Notes under the pieces: generated by a model
The model's input: the letters and a program-made list of their open reading frames with translations, nothing else
Databases searched by the model: none
Told to the model about the DNA's origin: nothing
Made by a program: the position numbers and the translations under genes
In this document: one piece after another, positions 32,539 to 43,201 of the stretch
Layout of the letters: each line of letters begins with the position of its first letter
Numbering within the stretch: the first letter of the stretch is position 1
Assembly (NCBI GenBank): GCA_022821645.1
Contig: JAJEDE010000003.1
Location: 52,952 to 116,951, forward strand
DNA from: Chloroflexota bacterium
GTDB taxonomy: Bacteria; Chloroflexota; UBA11872
Direction of reading: 5' to 3'
Length of the DNA stretch: 64,000 bases

Positions 32539-33140
32539 ATCTGGACCCGTCGCGACAACTTGCCCGTGTTGTCGGTCAATTGCCGGATCTGCAGATCATT
32601 CCGCCGTACCAGCGCCTGCTCTGGACGCTTCGAGCGATGCTGCTGCGGCGGGCGTCCGGTGTGACCTGCGGCCAGCGAGTCCGAGTGGACAGTCGCTTCT
32701 ACTACCCGGCCGGCCTGCGCCTGAACCTGGGCGACGGCACGCACATAAAGCGTGACGTGCGTGCCGGGTGGGAGCCGGGGCGTGTCCCCAACGCCGAACT
32801 CTCGATCGGGCCTGGAACGGAGGTCCTGTCGGAAACGCGCCTCGATTGCACCGGCGGCATTCAGGTTGGCGAGCGATCGCACATCGGACGTCGGTCGACC
32901 ATCTATACCCACCGTCATGTGCTGGACCGTCGGGACACGCCAGCGTTGGATGCGCCCATTGAGACGGCGCCGGTGATCATTGGCAACGACGTCATGCTCT
33001 ATAGCGAGGTCGTGGTGCTGCCTGGCGTGACCATCGGCGATGGAGCGGTCGTGGCCGTGCGTTCGGTCGTGTCAGACGACGTGCCGCCGTACGCGATCGT
33101 GGCCGGAATGCCCGCGCGCGTCATCCGTGAGCGGGCTTGA
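32535..33140 (+). CDS. Left-handed beta-helix (hexapeptide) acyltransferase
   Basis: IGNDVMLYSEVVVLPGVTIGDGAVVAVRSVVSDDVPPYAIVAGMPARVIRER. Confidence 0.9.
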   Translation: MNLDPSRQLARVVGQLPDLQIIPPYQRLLWTLRAMLLRRASGVTCGQRVRVDSRFYYPAGLRLNLGDGTHIKRDVRAGWEPGRVPNAELSIGPGTEVLSETRLDCTGGIQVGERSHIGRRSTIYTHRHVLDRRDTPALDAPIETAPVIIGNDVMLYSEVVVLPGVTIGDGAVVAVRSVVSDDVPPYAIVAGMPARVIRERA

Positions 33141-33147
33141 GGCCGTA

Positions 33148-34953
33148 ATGGTTGACGCCATTCAGTCCTCGACCCTGACCCCGCGTGCCGCATGGGTGCT
33201 GGCTACGGCGTCATCCGCCTTTGAACGCCTGCGGGACAACAACGGCTACACGCGCTGTCCGGAGCACAACGTCGACCACACGGGCAAGACGGCTCGAAGC
33301 ATCGTGATCAACTGTGCGCTGCACGCGCACACGAATCAGGATCGCTATCTGACACGGGCCGTGGCAACGGCCCGGCGCGTGGCGGCGCGCCTCGCGCCCG
33401 ACCCGGACGCCGGAGGAGCCTGGGTGTTCTTCCCGGGCCTCCACGATCCTCGCAACAACTCGACCAACATCATCGACGCCGGTGAGTGCGTGGATGCGCT
33501 CTCGACACTGTTGCTACACGCGGATGAGGAGATGTCGGCGTCTGATCGCGATTCCGTCGAGCAGGCGATCCGGCTGAGCTGCGATACCTATCTGCTCAAG
33601 AATGTCATTGATAAGCCGGTGCTTAACCAGCGGCTCTGGGGAGCCATGGGACTGGCTGCGGCGGTGGCCGCGCTGGACGAACCTGTCTGGATGCGGGCCG
33701 TGCAGGACTCGGTTGCCGGAGCGCTTGAGGAAATGCGCGCCGACGGCTCCTTCGCCTATGTGCGCGACGCGGCACTTCTTGGCGAAGGCGAAGGCATCGC
33801 AGATCTAACGGTTTACTACCACAGCCGCTGCGTGGCGTTCGCTCGCTACGCCTTGCGGCAGATAGGCGCGGAGGCTGCCTTTGAGCATCGTTTGCGCGAC
33901 GGCGCCGACTTCCTGGCCTTTGTGCTTCGCCCCGATGGCGTGTTGTCGTTGGGACTCGAAGGCAAGCGGTGGTTCTGGGACGCCGACGCTGAGGTTGGGT
34001 CGGCGCCGTACGGCGCCTACGCGCTGGCCGCCGACGGGCGCAAATCGCTGCTGTCCCTGGCCGGGCGAGTTGCGGCCCAGAGCGCGGCGTCGCTTGGTAA
34101 GGACGGGATGATTGACGCGACCACGGGCGCCCCGGCCTTCGTCTGCCGATACATGCACACGGCCGACCTCGCCTGGCTGGCGCGGGCTCACGCCGCAGCC
34201 GATCTCGACGACCTACCCAGCAGCCCTCCGGCGGCCGGGCGCTCGGCTCCGACGATAAGACACGACGCCGGCGTGGCCAGGCTCGAAACTCCTCGCTCGT
34301 GCGCGCTGCTTCGTACGCGCAAGCGTCCGTCCGACCGGTTGGTCGGCGGCCGCATCGGCGGTGGCGGCCTGGTGTACGTAGGGAACGCCCGCGCCGGCTG
34401 GCGCAACCAGCTGCGTTTTCGCTCAGAGCCGGACGTTCCGGAGGCAACCTGGGAAGTTCTACCGGAGCCTCGGCTTCGGATGCTGCCGGACATCCGGCGC
34501 GTCCTGGCTCGTCGCGAATCGCGCTTTCTCCTGCACATTGCACGCTCACACGCGTACGCCGGGCGCCGGCGGTACGCGCTCAAGTTCCTGTGGCGTCAAT
34601 TCGGTCCGCCGGCCTGGCGTGCAAGCCGCCGAAGGCTGTCGAGCCACGCACTTGAGGGCGATGTAGAAGCCAGGGACGACGAATTGACGGTCGCATCCGG
34701 TGTGGCGTTTGCCGACGGTCGTGCTCACGCCGGGGTGCGAACAAGGCGAACCTATAGGGTTGAGGCGGTCGACATTGCGGTCAGCGACCAGCTCGAGACC
34801 TGCGAACGCGTGCCTGATGTTCGGTACTGGCTGCCGGCTGCGGCGCGGGAGCTTCAGGTGGACTCGGATGCACCCTGGCGCCGGGTGAGGGACTTCATCG
34901 CGATCGGTCCGCTTCCGGCGGACGCGACGGTGTGCGTCGAGTATCGGATCTAG
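33148..34953 (+). CDS. Uncharacterised alpha/alpha-toroid plus beta-domain protein, polysaccharide lyase/glycosidase-like
   Basis: ~600 aa helical-repeat N-terminus then beta-rich C-terminus in an EPS cluster; no recognised catalytic motif. Confidence 0.5.
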   Translation: MVDAIQSSTLTPRAAWVLATASSAFERLRDNNGYTRCPEHNVDHTGKTARSIVINCALHAHTNQDRYLTRAVATARRVAARLAPDPDAGGAWVFFPGLHDPRNNSTNIIDAGECVDALSTLLLHADEEMSASDRDSVEQAIRLSCDTYLLKNVIDKPVLNQRLWGAMGLAAAVAALDEPVWMRAVQDSVAGALEEMRADGSFAYVRDAALLGEGEGIADLTVYYHSRCVAFARYALRQIGAEAAFEHRLRDGADFLAFVLRPDGVLSLGLEGKRWFWDADAEVGSAPYGAYALAADGRKSLLSLAGRVAAQSAASLGKDGMIDATTGAPAFVCRYMHTADLAWLARAHAAADLDDLPSSPPAAGRSAPTIRHDAGVARLETPRSCALLRTRKRPSDRLVGGRIGGGGLVYVGNARAGWRNQLRFRSEPDVPEATWEVLPEPRLRMLPDIRRVLARRESRFLLHIARSHAYAGRRRYALKFLWRQFGPPAWRASRRRLSSHALEGDVEARDDELTVASGVAFADGRAHAGVRTRRTYRVEAVDIAVSDQLETCERVPDVRYWLPAAARELQVDSDAPWRRVRDFIAIGPLPADATVCVEYRI

Positions 34954-34955
34954 GC

Positions 34956-36164
34956 ATGGACGCGTCGCCGCGCATCGTGATGGTTGCGAACGCCCGGATT
35001 CCCAGCGAACGCGCCCATCCGCTGCAGATCATGCACATGGCCGCCGGCTTTGCGTCGGGCGGGGCCACCGTATTGCTCGCCTACGCCCGCCGTGCGAACA
35101 CGGCGGCCATGCGCGCCGTGAGCGACCCGTTCCAGTTTGCTGGCGTACCCAAGACATTCGCCTTGGTCGGACTGCCGACGGTCGACGCCATCAAGCGCGT
35201 GACGATCGACTGGCCGATCCTCAATCTTGGCCCCATCAGGCTTGCCGCGCACCTGCTGCAGCTCTGGTCGTTCGCCGTCGCCGCGCTCACCGTCGTGCGT
35301 CGGTGGAAACCGCACGTGGTCTACAGCCGCGATCTGTTGCCGTTGACGGTCCTGCGGCTGCTCTTGGGACAGCCCGCCCGCTTTTGCTTTGAGGTGCATA
35401 CCGTGCCTCGCTCGCGAGTGTCGGCAGCCCTGCACCTGTGGGCCGCACGTCGCATGGATGCGGTGATTGCCATCACCGAAGGCCTGCGGCGGTGGTATCT
35501 CGAGGCTGGATTCGAACCGAATCGGCTGTACGTTGCGCCGGATGCCGTGGACATCGCGGCGTTTGCAGATCGCGACCGTGGCGCCGCCCGGGCAGCAGTC
35601 GGGATCCCCGACGAAGCCCCGGTCGTCTGCTATCTCGGCCACCTGTACCCGTGGAAGGGCGTGGACACGCTGGTCGAGGCGGCGCGCTGCGCTGCAACAG
35701 ACGTCCAGTGGATCATCGTGGGAGGCATTCCGCCGGACCTGGACCGCATCAGGGCCGCTGCATCGGATCTGCCGAATGTTCACGTCACCGGCCACCTGCC
35801 GCCCGACGATGCGCGGAAATACCTGCTCGCCGCGGACGTGGCGGTGATTCCGTTCAGCGCACGTCAGGTCATCTCCCGCGAACACACGTCACCTCTGAAG
35901 CTGTTCGAATACATGGCCGCCGAGCGTCCGATAGTGGCCAGTGACTTACCCTCACTGCGCGAGGTCTTGCACGATGAACGCAACGCCCTGCTCGCGGCGC
36001 CCGACGAGCCGAGCGCGCTGGCAAGCGCCGTCAATCGTCTGCTGACCGACAAGGCGCTGGCTGCCCGCCTGGCCGGTGCTGCTCGTTTGGAGGTGGAGAG
36101 CCGTACATGGACGCAGCGCGCCGCGGCTATCCGCGAGTTTCTGGAATCTGCGCCGGCTTCTTGA
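34956..36164 (+). CDS. Glycosyltransferase family 4
   Basis: RIVMVANARIPSERAHPLQIMHMAAGFA ... CYLGHLYPWKGVDTLVEAA ... HTSPLKLFEYMAAERPIVASDLPSLREVL. Confidence 0.92.
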   Translation: MDASPRIVMVANARIPSERAHPLQIMHMAAGFASGGATVLLAYARRANTAAMRAVSDPFQFAGVPKTFALVGLPTVDAIKRVTIDWPILNLGPIRLAAHLLQLWSFAVAALTVVRRWKPHVVYSRDLLPLTVLRLLLGQPARFCFEVHTVPRSRVSAALHLWAARRMDAVIAITEGLRRWYLEAGFEPNRLYVAPDAVDIAAFADRDRGAARAAVGIPDEAPVVCYLGHLYPWKGVDTLVEAARCAATDVQWIIVGGIPPDLDRIRAAASDLPNVHVTGHLPPDDARKYLLAADVAVIPFSARQVISREHTSPLKLFEYMAAERPIVASDLPSLREVLHDERNALLAAPDEPSALASAVNRLLTDKALAARLAGAARLEVESRTWTQRAAAIREFLESAPAS

Positions 36165-38734
36165 CCCAGCTGGGACGAAATCTGGCCCGGCTTGTCGGTG
36201 GGCTTGAACGTGCCACGATCGCGCAGCGTCGCGCGCTTGTAGCAACCGGCCTCTTGGCGCCGCTGCTGGTGCTATATCGCGACCTGCTGTTTGCCGGGGC
36301 GCCCTGGCTGGACCTTGACTTGTTGCTGAGTTACCAGCCCCGGTATGCCCTGCTTGCCGAGGGCGTCCGCGAAGGACGAATCCCGCTGTGGGCCGACGGC
36401 ATGTTGGCGGGGTTCCCGGTCGCTTTTTCCGAATTCGGCTGGTTCTACCCGCTGACCTGGCTGCTGCTCTGGTTCTTTGAACCGCTGCGCGCCTACGTCA
36501 TTGAGCTGGCGCTGGGCCTGGCCCTTGCGGCCGCGTCGGCCTATTGGCTGGGCCGGGTGTGGGGGTTGACTCGGCTCGGCGCCTTTGTGGCCGCGTTTCT
36601 CTTTACCTACGGCGGCTTCGTATTCGCAACCTCCCGATTCCTCAACTACGCCGACATTTTCTTCGCCCTCCCGGCCGGCGTCGGCGCCATTGAGTTGATC
36701 TCGCGAGGCCAGCGCCGCTACACGGGGCTGCTGGCGCTTAGCGCTGCCATTACCGTGCTGGCCGGCCATCCCCAGATTGCGTTGCTGTGGGGCTTCGTCT
36801 GGCTGCTCTTCGCCGCCACTCGCTTCTGGTGGAACTGGGGCGACGAAGGGTTTGCGCGGGCGGCGAAGGACGCGGGATGGATTGGTATCGCCGCCGTCGT
36901 GGGCCTGGCTGTCGGCGCCGTCAGGCTCCTACCGACGCTTACAACCACGGACCTCTCCGCTCGCGCAGGCGGGCTTGACTTTGCCACCGCGTCGCAAGGG
37001 TCGATTCCGCCGTGGAGCCTCATTGTGGGCTACGTGTATCCGACATTTGAGATTCCCCGAGTGCTGAATGAGACCCTTAACGCCGAAGAGCTTCTCTACC
37101 TCGGGCTTGCCGGGCCTGCCCTGGCGCTAATTGCGGTGGTGACCGGTTGGCGTCGGCGGCTCATCTGGTTCCTGAGCGGTCTCGTCTTGCTGACCTGGAT
37201 CCTGTCCATGGGCTCGTACAGCCTCGGCTTTCCCCTACTCCATAAGCTGCCGCTCTTTGAGTTCTTCCGCCAGCCAGCACGTTTCGGAATCGTGGCGTCG
37301 TTCGGTCTGGCATTCCTGGCGGCGATCGGGATCGAGCGGATAGGCGCTGACGATCTCCGCTCGAGCCTGCTGGTGCGCTGGATCGGCCGCGCCTGGGTGT
37401 GGCTGGCCGGGCTGATTGGCGCGGGCACGGTCGCGGCCACGATCGTGCTCTCCGGGTTTGCGTTCCTGATTGTTCCCTACGCCTACGACTACATCGATCG
37501 GGCCATCGTCGGCTCGGAAGGAAGATTCCTGACCGCCGAACGCTATTACCGCACGTTCGATCAGATGTACGAACGAATGACGGCCGCGTTCAGCCTTGAG
37601 TACTGGGCGCCTCGCTGGACGCTCCTGGCGGCGCTGCTTACGGCCCTGGTGCTTTGGCGCTATCTGCGTGGCCGGATTGCACCGACCAACACCCAGGCTG
37701 CGCTTGGCGTGGTGCTGGCGTTTGACGTGTTGCTGGCGCCGTTCCACGGAATCCCAACCGTGCCCAGCGACTGGTATGCCCGAGATCCGCAGGCCGCCGA
37801 CGTGGTGCCGGCGGAATCCGACGGCGATTGGCGGGTGTTCTCGTACCGCAGCCAGGCACAGAAATTCGAGCTGTCCACCGCCGCGGGAACGGAGTTGGAT
37901 CGAACGCGCCGCGACCTGCTGGAGTACGTCTTTCTGAATGAAACGCTCGCGCCCAACCTCCCCATGACGGGTGGGCGCGCGTCAATCGACGGCTACGAGA
38001 ACCTGATGCCGCGGGCCACCGCCGAATACCTCGCCTTTGTCGGCAGCGAGCGCTCCACGGTTGCTGGATTCGCATCGGACGCGGCCCTGGATGCTGATGC
38101 GCGTACCGAGATGCTGCGACAACGCGCACCGGCCCTGGCTGCCGCCAACGTGCGCTTCGTGACCTCTGGCGTGCCGGTTGACGTACCAGCCCTGCGCCAG
38201 GTCCGGGTGGAAGACCTTGCACTGCCGCCGTGGGCGTCGGTTAACCAGAATCTGTACGTGTACGAAGTTGCGGACTGGGCTCCCCGCGCCTGGATCGCGC
38301 ATGACTGGCGGATCATCGAGCCGGGAGCGTCCACGTCGTCCACGTTGGATGCTCTCGCCGATCGCCCGGACCTGCCGATTGTCGATCGTGATCCCGGGAT
38401 TCGGCCGTCGAGCGCCGGCGGCGTTGACGTAGTGCATCCGCCGGAGCGCAGTGCAGGTGCGGTAACCGTGCGGGTGGAACTGAGCCAGCCTGGGTTGCTG
38501 GTGTTCAACGAGGCGATGTTTCCAGGATGGAAGGCGAGCGTGGACGGGCGCCCGACGGAGATGGTCACGGTGAATGCGCTGATGCGCGGGGTGCCCATCG
38601 CTAGCGCCGGACCCCACACGGTCGCTATGACGTACGAGCCGCCGGGCTTTGCTGCCGGTCTCCTGGTCTCCTTCGTGGCACTGGGAGCGATGGTCTTGCT
38701 GGCCGCCGCGGGCTTCTGGGCCGACCGCCGGTGA
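36161..38734 (+). CDS. YfhO-like multi-TM membrane protein
   Basis: LDLDLLLSYQPRYALLAEGVREGRIPLWADGMLAGFPVAFSEFGWFYPLTWLL; C-terminal LVFNEAMFPGWKASVDGRPTEMVTVNALMRGVPIASAGPHTVAMTYEP; TTG start at 36161 inferred from TTGA overlap. Confidence 0.78.
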   Translation: MTQLGRNLARLVGGLERATIAQRRALVATGLLAPLLVLYRDLLFAGAPWLDLDLLLSYQPRYALLAEGVREGRIPLWADGMLAGFPVAFSEFGWFYPLTWLLLWFFEPLRAYVIELALGLALAAASAYWLGRVWGLTRLGAFVAAFLFTYGGFVFATSRFLNYADIFFALPAGVGAIELISRGQRRYTGLLALSAAITVLAGHPQIALLWGFVWLLFAATRFWWNWGDEGFARAAKDAGWIGIAAVVGLAVGAVRLLPTLTTTDLSARAGGLDFATASQGSIPPWSLIVGYVYPTFEIPRVLNETLNAEELLYLGLAGPALALIAVVTGWRRRLIWFLSGLVLLTWILSMGSYSLGFPLLHKLPLFEFFRQPARFGIVASFGLAFLAAIGIERIGADDLRSSLLVRWIGRAWVWLAGLIGAGTVAATIVLSGFAFLIVPYAYDYIDRAIVGSEGRFLTAERYYRTFDQMYERMTAAFSLEYWAPRWTLLAALLTALVLWRYLRGRIAPTNTQAALGVVLAFDVLLAPFHGIPTVPSDWYARDPQAADVVPAESDGDWRVFSYRSQAQKFELSTAAGTELDRTRRDLLEYVFLNETLAPNLPMTGGRASIDGYENLMPRATAEYLAFVGSERSTVAGFASDAALDADARTEMLRQRAPALAAANVRFVTSGVPVDVPALRQVRVEDLALPPWASVNQNLYVYEVADWAPRAWIAHDWRIIEPGASTSSTLDALADRPDLPIVDRDPGIRPSSAGGVDVVHPPERSAGAVTVRVELSQPGLLVFNEAMFPGWKASVDGRPTEMVTVNALMRGVPIASAGPHTVAMTYEPPGFAAGLLVSFVALGAMVLLAAAGFWADRR

Positions 38735-39861
38735 AGTTGGCGCTGGTCAGCGATGCACTCGATCCAACCAATGGATGGGGACGTTACGCGGGCGAGCTGG
38801 CACGGGAGTTGATCGCCGCGGGAGTCGACCTGCGTCTCGTCAGTCCCCGCAGCCTGGCGACGATGGCCGACTTACGCGATTACCCGGACCACGTAGCCAT
38901 CCCCTCGTTTCAACACGGGCGGCGCCATCCGCTTCGGGTCCTCCAGCGCACGTTCCCGCCGCTACGAAGGGCCCTGCGGGGCGCGGACGTGATTCACTGC
39001 CTGGTGGAGCCGTACGCGCCAGCGGTGACGCTGGCGGCAGGTCAACGGCCGTACCTCGTGTCGCTCGTTGGAACGTATTCCATTCCCTCGGGTCGTCCGA
39101 GGATGGAGCGCTGGCCGCTGCGTTGGGCGCTGCGGCGGGCGCGTGGCCTGCCCGCCATCAGCGGCTACACCCGGCGACGGGTCGAAAGCGACGTCGGCGT
39201 GACGCAAACGAGCGTCGTACCGCTGGCGGTGCGGACCGAGGACTTTCAGCGCGCGCATCCACCGCCTCGAGAATCAGGGCTGATCGTCTCCGTCGGTGAA
39301 TGCAAACCTCGCAAAGGACTTGACCTGGCGCTTGAGGCATTTGCGCAACTGAAGTCCGAGGGCGTGGCCGACCGATACGTCATGGTTGGTCCGGTCAATC
39401 CGTCCTCGCCATACGTCGTTGGGCTGCGCGGCAGGATCCGCGAGCTTGGGCTCGATAGCGCCGTCACGCTGACCGGCGTGGTCAGTGAAGACGAACTCGT
39501 GGACTGGTACTACCGCGCACGTGTCGTGACGATGCCGTACCGGCTGGCAGGATCAGATTTCGACGGCTTCGGCCTGGTGCTGCTGGAAGCGAACGCCTGC
39601 GGGACGCCCGTCGTCAGCGCCCGCGATTCCGGGGCCGAGGAGCCGGTTGTGCATGGCGAGAACGGTCTCCTGGTTCAGCCGGACAACGTTCCAGCCTTGA
39701 CCGATGCGCTTCGCACGGTGCTTACCGATGCGACCTACTGGCAGGTGCTGGCCGAGGGAGCGCGACGCCGGGCGGTCGCCATGTCGTGGCGCAGGTCCGC
39801 GCAACGGCTGCTGGATGTCTACGCCGACGTGCTGGGGAGTCGCCTGGAGGCGCGAGCGTGA
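38731..39861 (+). CDS. Glycosyltransferase family 4
   Basis: VSVGECKPRKGLDLALEAFAQL ... MPYRLAGSDFDGFGLVLLEANACGTPVVSARDSGAEEPVVHGENGLLV; GTG start overlapping upstream stop. Confidence 0.92.
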   Translation: MKLALVSDALDPTNGWGRYAGELARELIAAGVDLRLVSPRSLATMADLRDYPDHVAIPSFQHGRRHPLRVLQRTFPPLRRALRGADVIHCLVEPYAPAVTLAAGQRPYLVSLVGTYSIPSGRPRMERWPLRWALRRARGLPAISGYTRRRVESDVGVTQTSVVPLAVRTEDFQRAHPPPRESGLIVSVGECKPRKGLDLALEAFAQLKSEGVADRYVMVGPVNPSSPYVVGLRGRIRELGLDSAVTLTGVVSEDELVDWYYRARVVTMPYRLAGSDFDGFGLVLLEANACGTPVVSARDSGAEEPVVHGENGLLVQPDNVPALTDALRTVLTDATYWQVLAEGARRRAVAMSWRRSAQRLLDVYADVLGSRLEARA

Positions 39862-41333
39862 GTGGTCCCGCGGCTTCGGAGGCCCGCTCGGGGGATCTCG
39901 AGGATCGCGCGCTCCGCGGCGTGGTCTCGCTCGGCGTGGGCGAAGGGGGCATGAAGCTTGTCTCCTTCCTGGGAAGCATCGCGCTCTTCCGTCTGCTGAC
40001 GCCGGCGGACTTCGGAGTCATCGTTCCGATCGCCACGTTCGCCGGCCTGGTCAAGCAGTTTGCCGACCTCGGGCTCCAACCCAGCCTGATTCAGCGCGGC
40101 AGCGAGCCACAGACCCGCGACTTACGAGCGGTATTCACTGGCCAACTGCTCCTGGTCTTTGCGGGTGGGGTTGTCGTCTTTCTTGCCGGGCCATTTGTGG
40201 TCGATGCTCTGCTCAATGATCAGATCGATCCCTGGATGACCCGGGTATTCGCGTTCTCGGTCTTTTTCACGGCGTTTCGAATCGTTCCGGCGGCGCTGCT
40301 CGAACGGCACTTGCAGTTTGGCCGCCTGGCCGCCGCCGACATTGCCGGAACCCTGTTCTACTACAGCGCGGGTATCGGATTCGCTATCGGCGCGGCCGGC
40401 GTGTGGAGCCTGGTCATTGCCCACGTCGGCGCCAGCCTGGTCTCGACGCTGGCCGTGGTGATGGCGCGTCCCTGGTTGCCGGTGCCAACCCGGAGGCTGA
40501 GCGTCCTGGCCCCGCACGTAGGATTCGGAGCGAGATTCCAGGGATCGCGGCTGGCCATAACGGTCAAGGACTCGCTCATCCCACTCTTTACGCCGCGGGC
40601 GTTTGGGGCTACGGCGACTGGATATCTCAATTGGGCCAATCGCGTATCCGCGCAGCCGCTGGCGCTGACGCAGTGGGTGGCACGCGTGAGCCTTCCGACA
40701 TTCGCGCGAATCCAGGACGCGCCTGATCAAGTTCGTCGAGGCGCCGAACTTACGTTGAAGTGGAATGCCATCGTGACGCTGCCCGGGTTCGCGGCCGTTA
40801 TCGCCTTTGGTCCCGAGATCGCCAGCCTCATCTACGGCGAACAGTGGTTGCCGGCCGTTCCGGCCCTGCTCATCTTGGCGGTCAACAACGCGCTCATTCC
40901 CATCAACGGTCTTATTACGCCCATCTTGAACGCGGTGGGCAAAACGAAGATCGTGCTGATCGTGTCGATTGGATGGGCCGCCGCCGCATGGGGTCTGGCC
41001 GGAATCCTTACAGGACTTGGCGCCGGATTCCTGGCAGTGCCGATTGGTCTGGCAGCGTCACAGGGACTGGCGGCCCTGGTCTTGCTTCCAATCGCGCGCC
41101 GTGAGTTCGATCTGAGGCTCTTGCACCACCTGGCCCGTCCGCTCGCGGCCGCGATTGGGGCCGGGCTGTTTGGACGGTTCATCCTGCTACCTATGCTGAC
41201 CGATGCCGTATTGCTGATTCAGGGCGGCATCGTGGTCGTACTGGTCTACGTGGGAATCCTCTACGTCATTGATCGCAGCGCGCTGCGCTCCGAGCTGGGC
41301 GCCCTGTGGCGGCGGCGCGCCCCGGCAGTCTGA
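39858..41333 (+). CDS. Lipopolysaccharide/oligosaccharide flippase (Wzx/WzxC-like)
   Basis: LGVGEGGMKLVSFLGSIALFRLLTPADFGVIVPIATFAGLVKQFADLGLQPSLIQR, polysaccharide transporter (PST) family pattern. Confidence 0.9.
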   Translation: MSGPAASEARSGDLEDRALRGVVSLGVGEGGMKLVSFLGSIALFRLLTPADFGVIVPIATFAGLVKQFADLGLQPSLIQRGSEPQTRDLRAVFTGQLLLVFAGGVVVFLAGPFVVDALLNDQIDPWMTRVFAFSVFFTAFRIVPAALLERHLQFGRLAAADIAGTLFYYSAGIGFAIGAAGVWSLVIAHVGASLVSTLAVVMARPWLPVPTRRLSVLAPHVGFGARFQGSRLAITVKDSLIPLFTPRAFGATATGYLNWANRVSAQPLALTQWVARVSLPTFARIQDAPDQVRRGAELTLKWNAIVTLPGFAAVIAFGPEIASLIYGEQWLPAVPALLILAVNNALIPINGLITPILNAVGKTKIVLIVSIGWAAAAWGLAGILTGLGAGFLAVPIGLAASQGLAALVLLPIARREFDLRLLHHLARPLAAAIGAGLFGRFILLPMLTDAVLLIQGGIVVVLVYVGILYVIDRSALRSELGALWRRRAPAV

Positions 41334-41340
41334 GCGCACC

Positions 41341-42390
41341 ATGCGTGTCTTGCTGATTGGACCGCACTGGGATACCGGGCGCTGGACCGAGTATTGCGCG
41401 CTTGGACTGCAGTCCGCCGGTCACGATGTCCGAACCTTCCTGTACAGTGGCCGCCTTGATCGAAAGGTCGGCCTGTGGGGACGCCTGCGAAGGCGACTGG
41501 TTGGCCCCGATCGGCACCACATCGAGCGAGTCTTTCAGGTGGCGCGCGCCGACAATCTGGACATTCTGCGCCATGCCGTCGACCAACGGCCTGAGCTCAC
41601 CCTGGTTCTCAAGGGTGAAGTCTTGTTGCCCGAGACGGTCGAGCGCCTGCGGCAGTTGACGGACGGACCTCTCGTGCAGTGGTGTGGCGACGATCCAAGC
41701 TGGTTCCCGAACATCACCGGCGCGGCCCATCTGTACGACCGGTTCTTTCTGGCCGATCCGACGTATGCAACGGACCTCGAACGGCACGGGGTGACGGCCA
41801 GGTTTCTGCCGCACGCGGCCCACCCTGCAGCCTGGTCCGGCCACAACACAGACTCCGAATCCGTGGATGTGATATTCGTCGGAGATGCGCGGCACAACAT
41901 GGGTCACTTGCCCGCCAGCCGGTCCAGAGTTGAAATCCTCGAAGCGATTGCTCGCTCCGGAATAAACCTGGCCGTCTGGGGCCGCGGCTGGGAGAAGCTC
42001 GAGACCGGGTATCAGGTGCGTGAAGCGCATCGCGGTCTCACGCTCCTCCCGGCGTCGGCCGTGGCGCGGGCCTATCGCAGCGCCAAGATTGTGTTGAACG
42101 TCCACCATGCCCAGATGCGCGAAGGTCCGAACATGCGGACGTTTGAGATCCCGGCCGCCGGCGCGTTCCAGCTCACGGACTACAAGGCCCGGATGGGCGA
42201 CCTGTTCGAAATCGGAACCGAGCTGGCCGTCTACCACGATGTCGACGACGTTGTGCCGGCGATTGAGCGATACCTGCGTGACGAGTCCGCCCGAGGCGCC
42301 ATTACTCGAGCGGGAAAGCGCCGGGTGACGCGTGATCACACCTACGAAGTCCGCATGCGGCAACTTATCGACGACGCACGCGATGGATGA
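41341..42390 (+). CDS. Glycosyltransferase with CgeB-like C-terminal region
   Basis: MRVLLIGPHWDTGRWTEYCALGLQSAGHDVRTF ... VILNVHHAQMREGPNMRTFEIPAAGAFQLTDYKARMGDLFEIGTELAVYHDVDDV. Confidence 0.8.
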   Translation: MRVLLIGPHWDTGRWTEYCALGLQSAGHDVRTFLYSGRLDRKVGLWGRLRRRLVGPDRHHIERVFQVARADNLDILRHAVDQRPELTLVLKGEVLLPETVERLRQLTDGPLVQWCGDDPSWFPNITGAAHLYDRFFLADPTYATDLERHGVTARFLPHAAHPAAWSGHNTDSESVDVIFVGDARHNMGHLPASRSRVEILEAIARSGINLAVWGRGWEKLETGYQVREAHRGLTLLPASAVARAYRSAKIVLNVHHAQMREGPNMRTFEIPAAGAFQLTDYKARMGDLFEIGTELAVYHDVDDVVPAIERYLRDESARGAITRAGKRRVTRDHTYEVRMRQLIDDARDG

Positions 42391-43201
42391 CGATCGGTTT
42401 CCAACGGCGCTGGTGGCGCGAAGCGATGCCGAATTGCTTGGACTGGCGTTGCGCGCGCATCCGCATCAGCCGGCCATTGCGCTTTGGCGGGCAACTGAGT
42501 TCACGATGCTGCGCGACATCAGGCTCGCCGCACCCGTGCTGGACCTCGGCTGCGGAACCGGGGAAGTCGCACGCTCGGTGCTGCGATCGCATTGGCCGGT
42601 CGACGGGCTTGAACTCGTCGCCAATGAAGCTCGCGTTGCAAATACCTCGGGCGTTTTTCGAGCCGTGATGCGGGCCGACGGCACGCGACTGCCCGTGGCT
42701 TCCGCCGCCTACGGCGCGGTCTACAGCCATAGTGTGCTGGAACACATTCCGAGCGATTTGGATGTGGTGATGGAAGCCGCGCGCGTGCTCCGGCCTGGCG
42801 GCCGTCTGGTATTCACCGTTCCTGCACCGGCATTTGCCGAGCGAATTGAGCGCGAGTCGGGGAACGCCGCTCTGGCGTCCACGAACGCGCGGCTGGGCCA
42901 CTACCACTACCGGTCGCTTGAAGAATGGACAGACCGGCTGGCTGAGCGTGGACTGACCGTCGTCGGCAGCCGGGGACATCTTCCGGCAGCAACCCAGCGA
43001 ACCTGGCGGCGGCTGGATGAACTCATGGTTCGGCGAGTCGGCGGTCGGCGCGTGCTGGACTGGTTTCGCGGTCTTCACCGGCGCCGGCTCGTGCCGCTGC
43101 CACTCTGGCTTGTCCTGTGGTCCGCTCTGCTGTGGCGACCGTTTCGGCGGAGGGTTCACGAACCCGGGGGCTATCTCATCGTGGCCGAGCGGCTTGCGTG
43201 A
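42383..43201 (+). CDS. Class I SAM-dependent methyltransferase
   Basis: VLDLGCGTGEVARSVL ... YSHSVLEHIPSDLDVVMEAARVLRPGGRLVFTVP. Confidence 0.9.
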   Translation: MDDDRFPTALVARSDAELLGLALRAHPHQPAIALWRATEFTMLRDIRLAAPVLDLGCGTGEVARSVLRSHWPVDGLELVANEARVANTSGVFRAVMRADGTRLPVASAAYGAVYSHSVLEHIPSDLDVVMEAARVLRPGGRLVFTVPAPAFAERIERESGNAALASTNARLGHYHYRSLEEWTDRLAERGLTVVGSRGHLPAATQRTWRRLDELMVRRVGGRRVLDWFRGLHRRRLVPLPLWLVLWSALLWRPFRRRVHEPGGYLIVAERLA

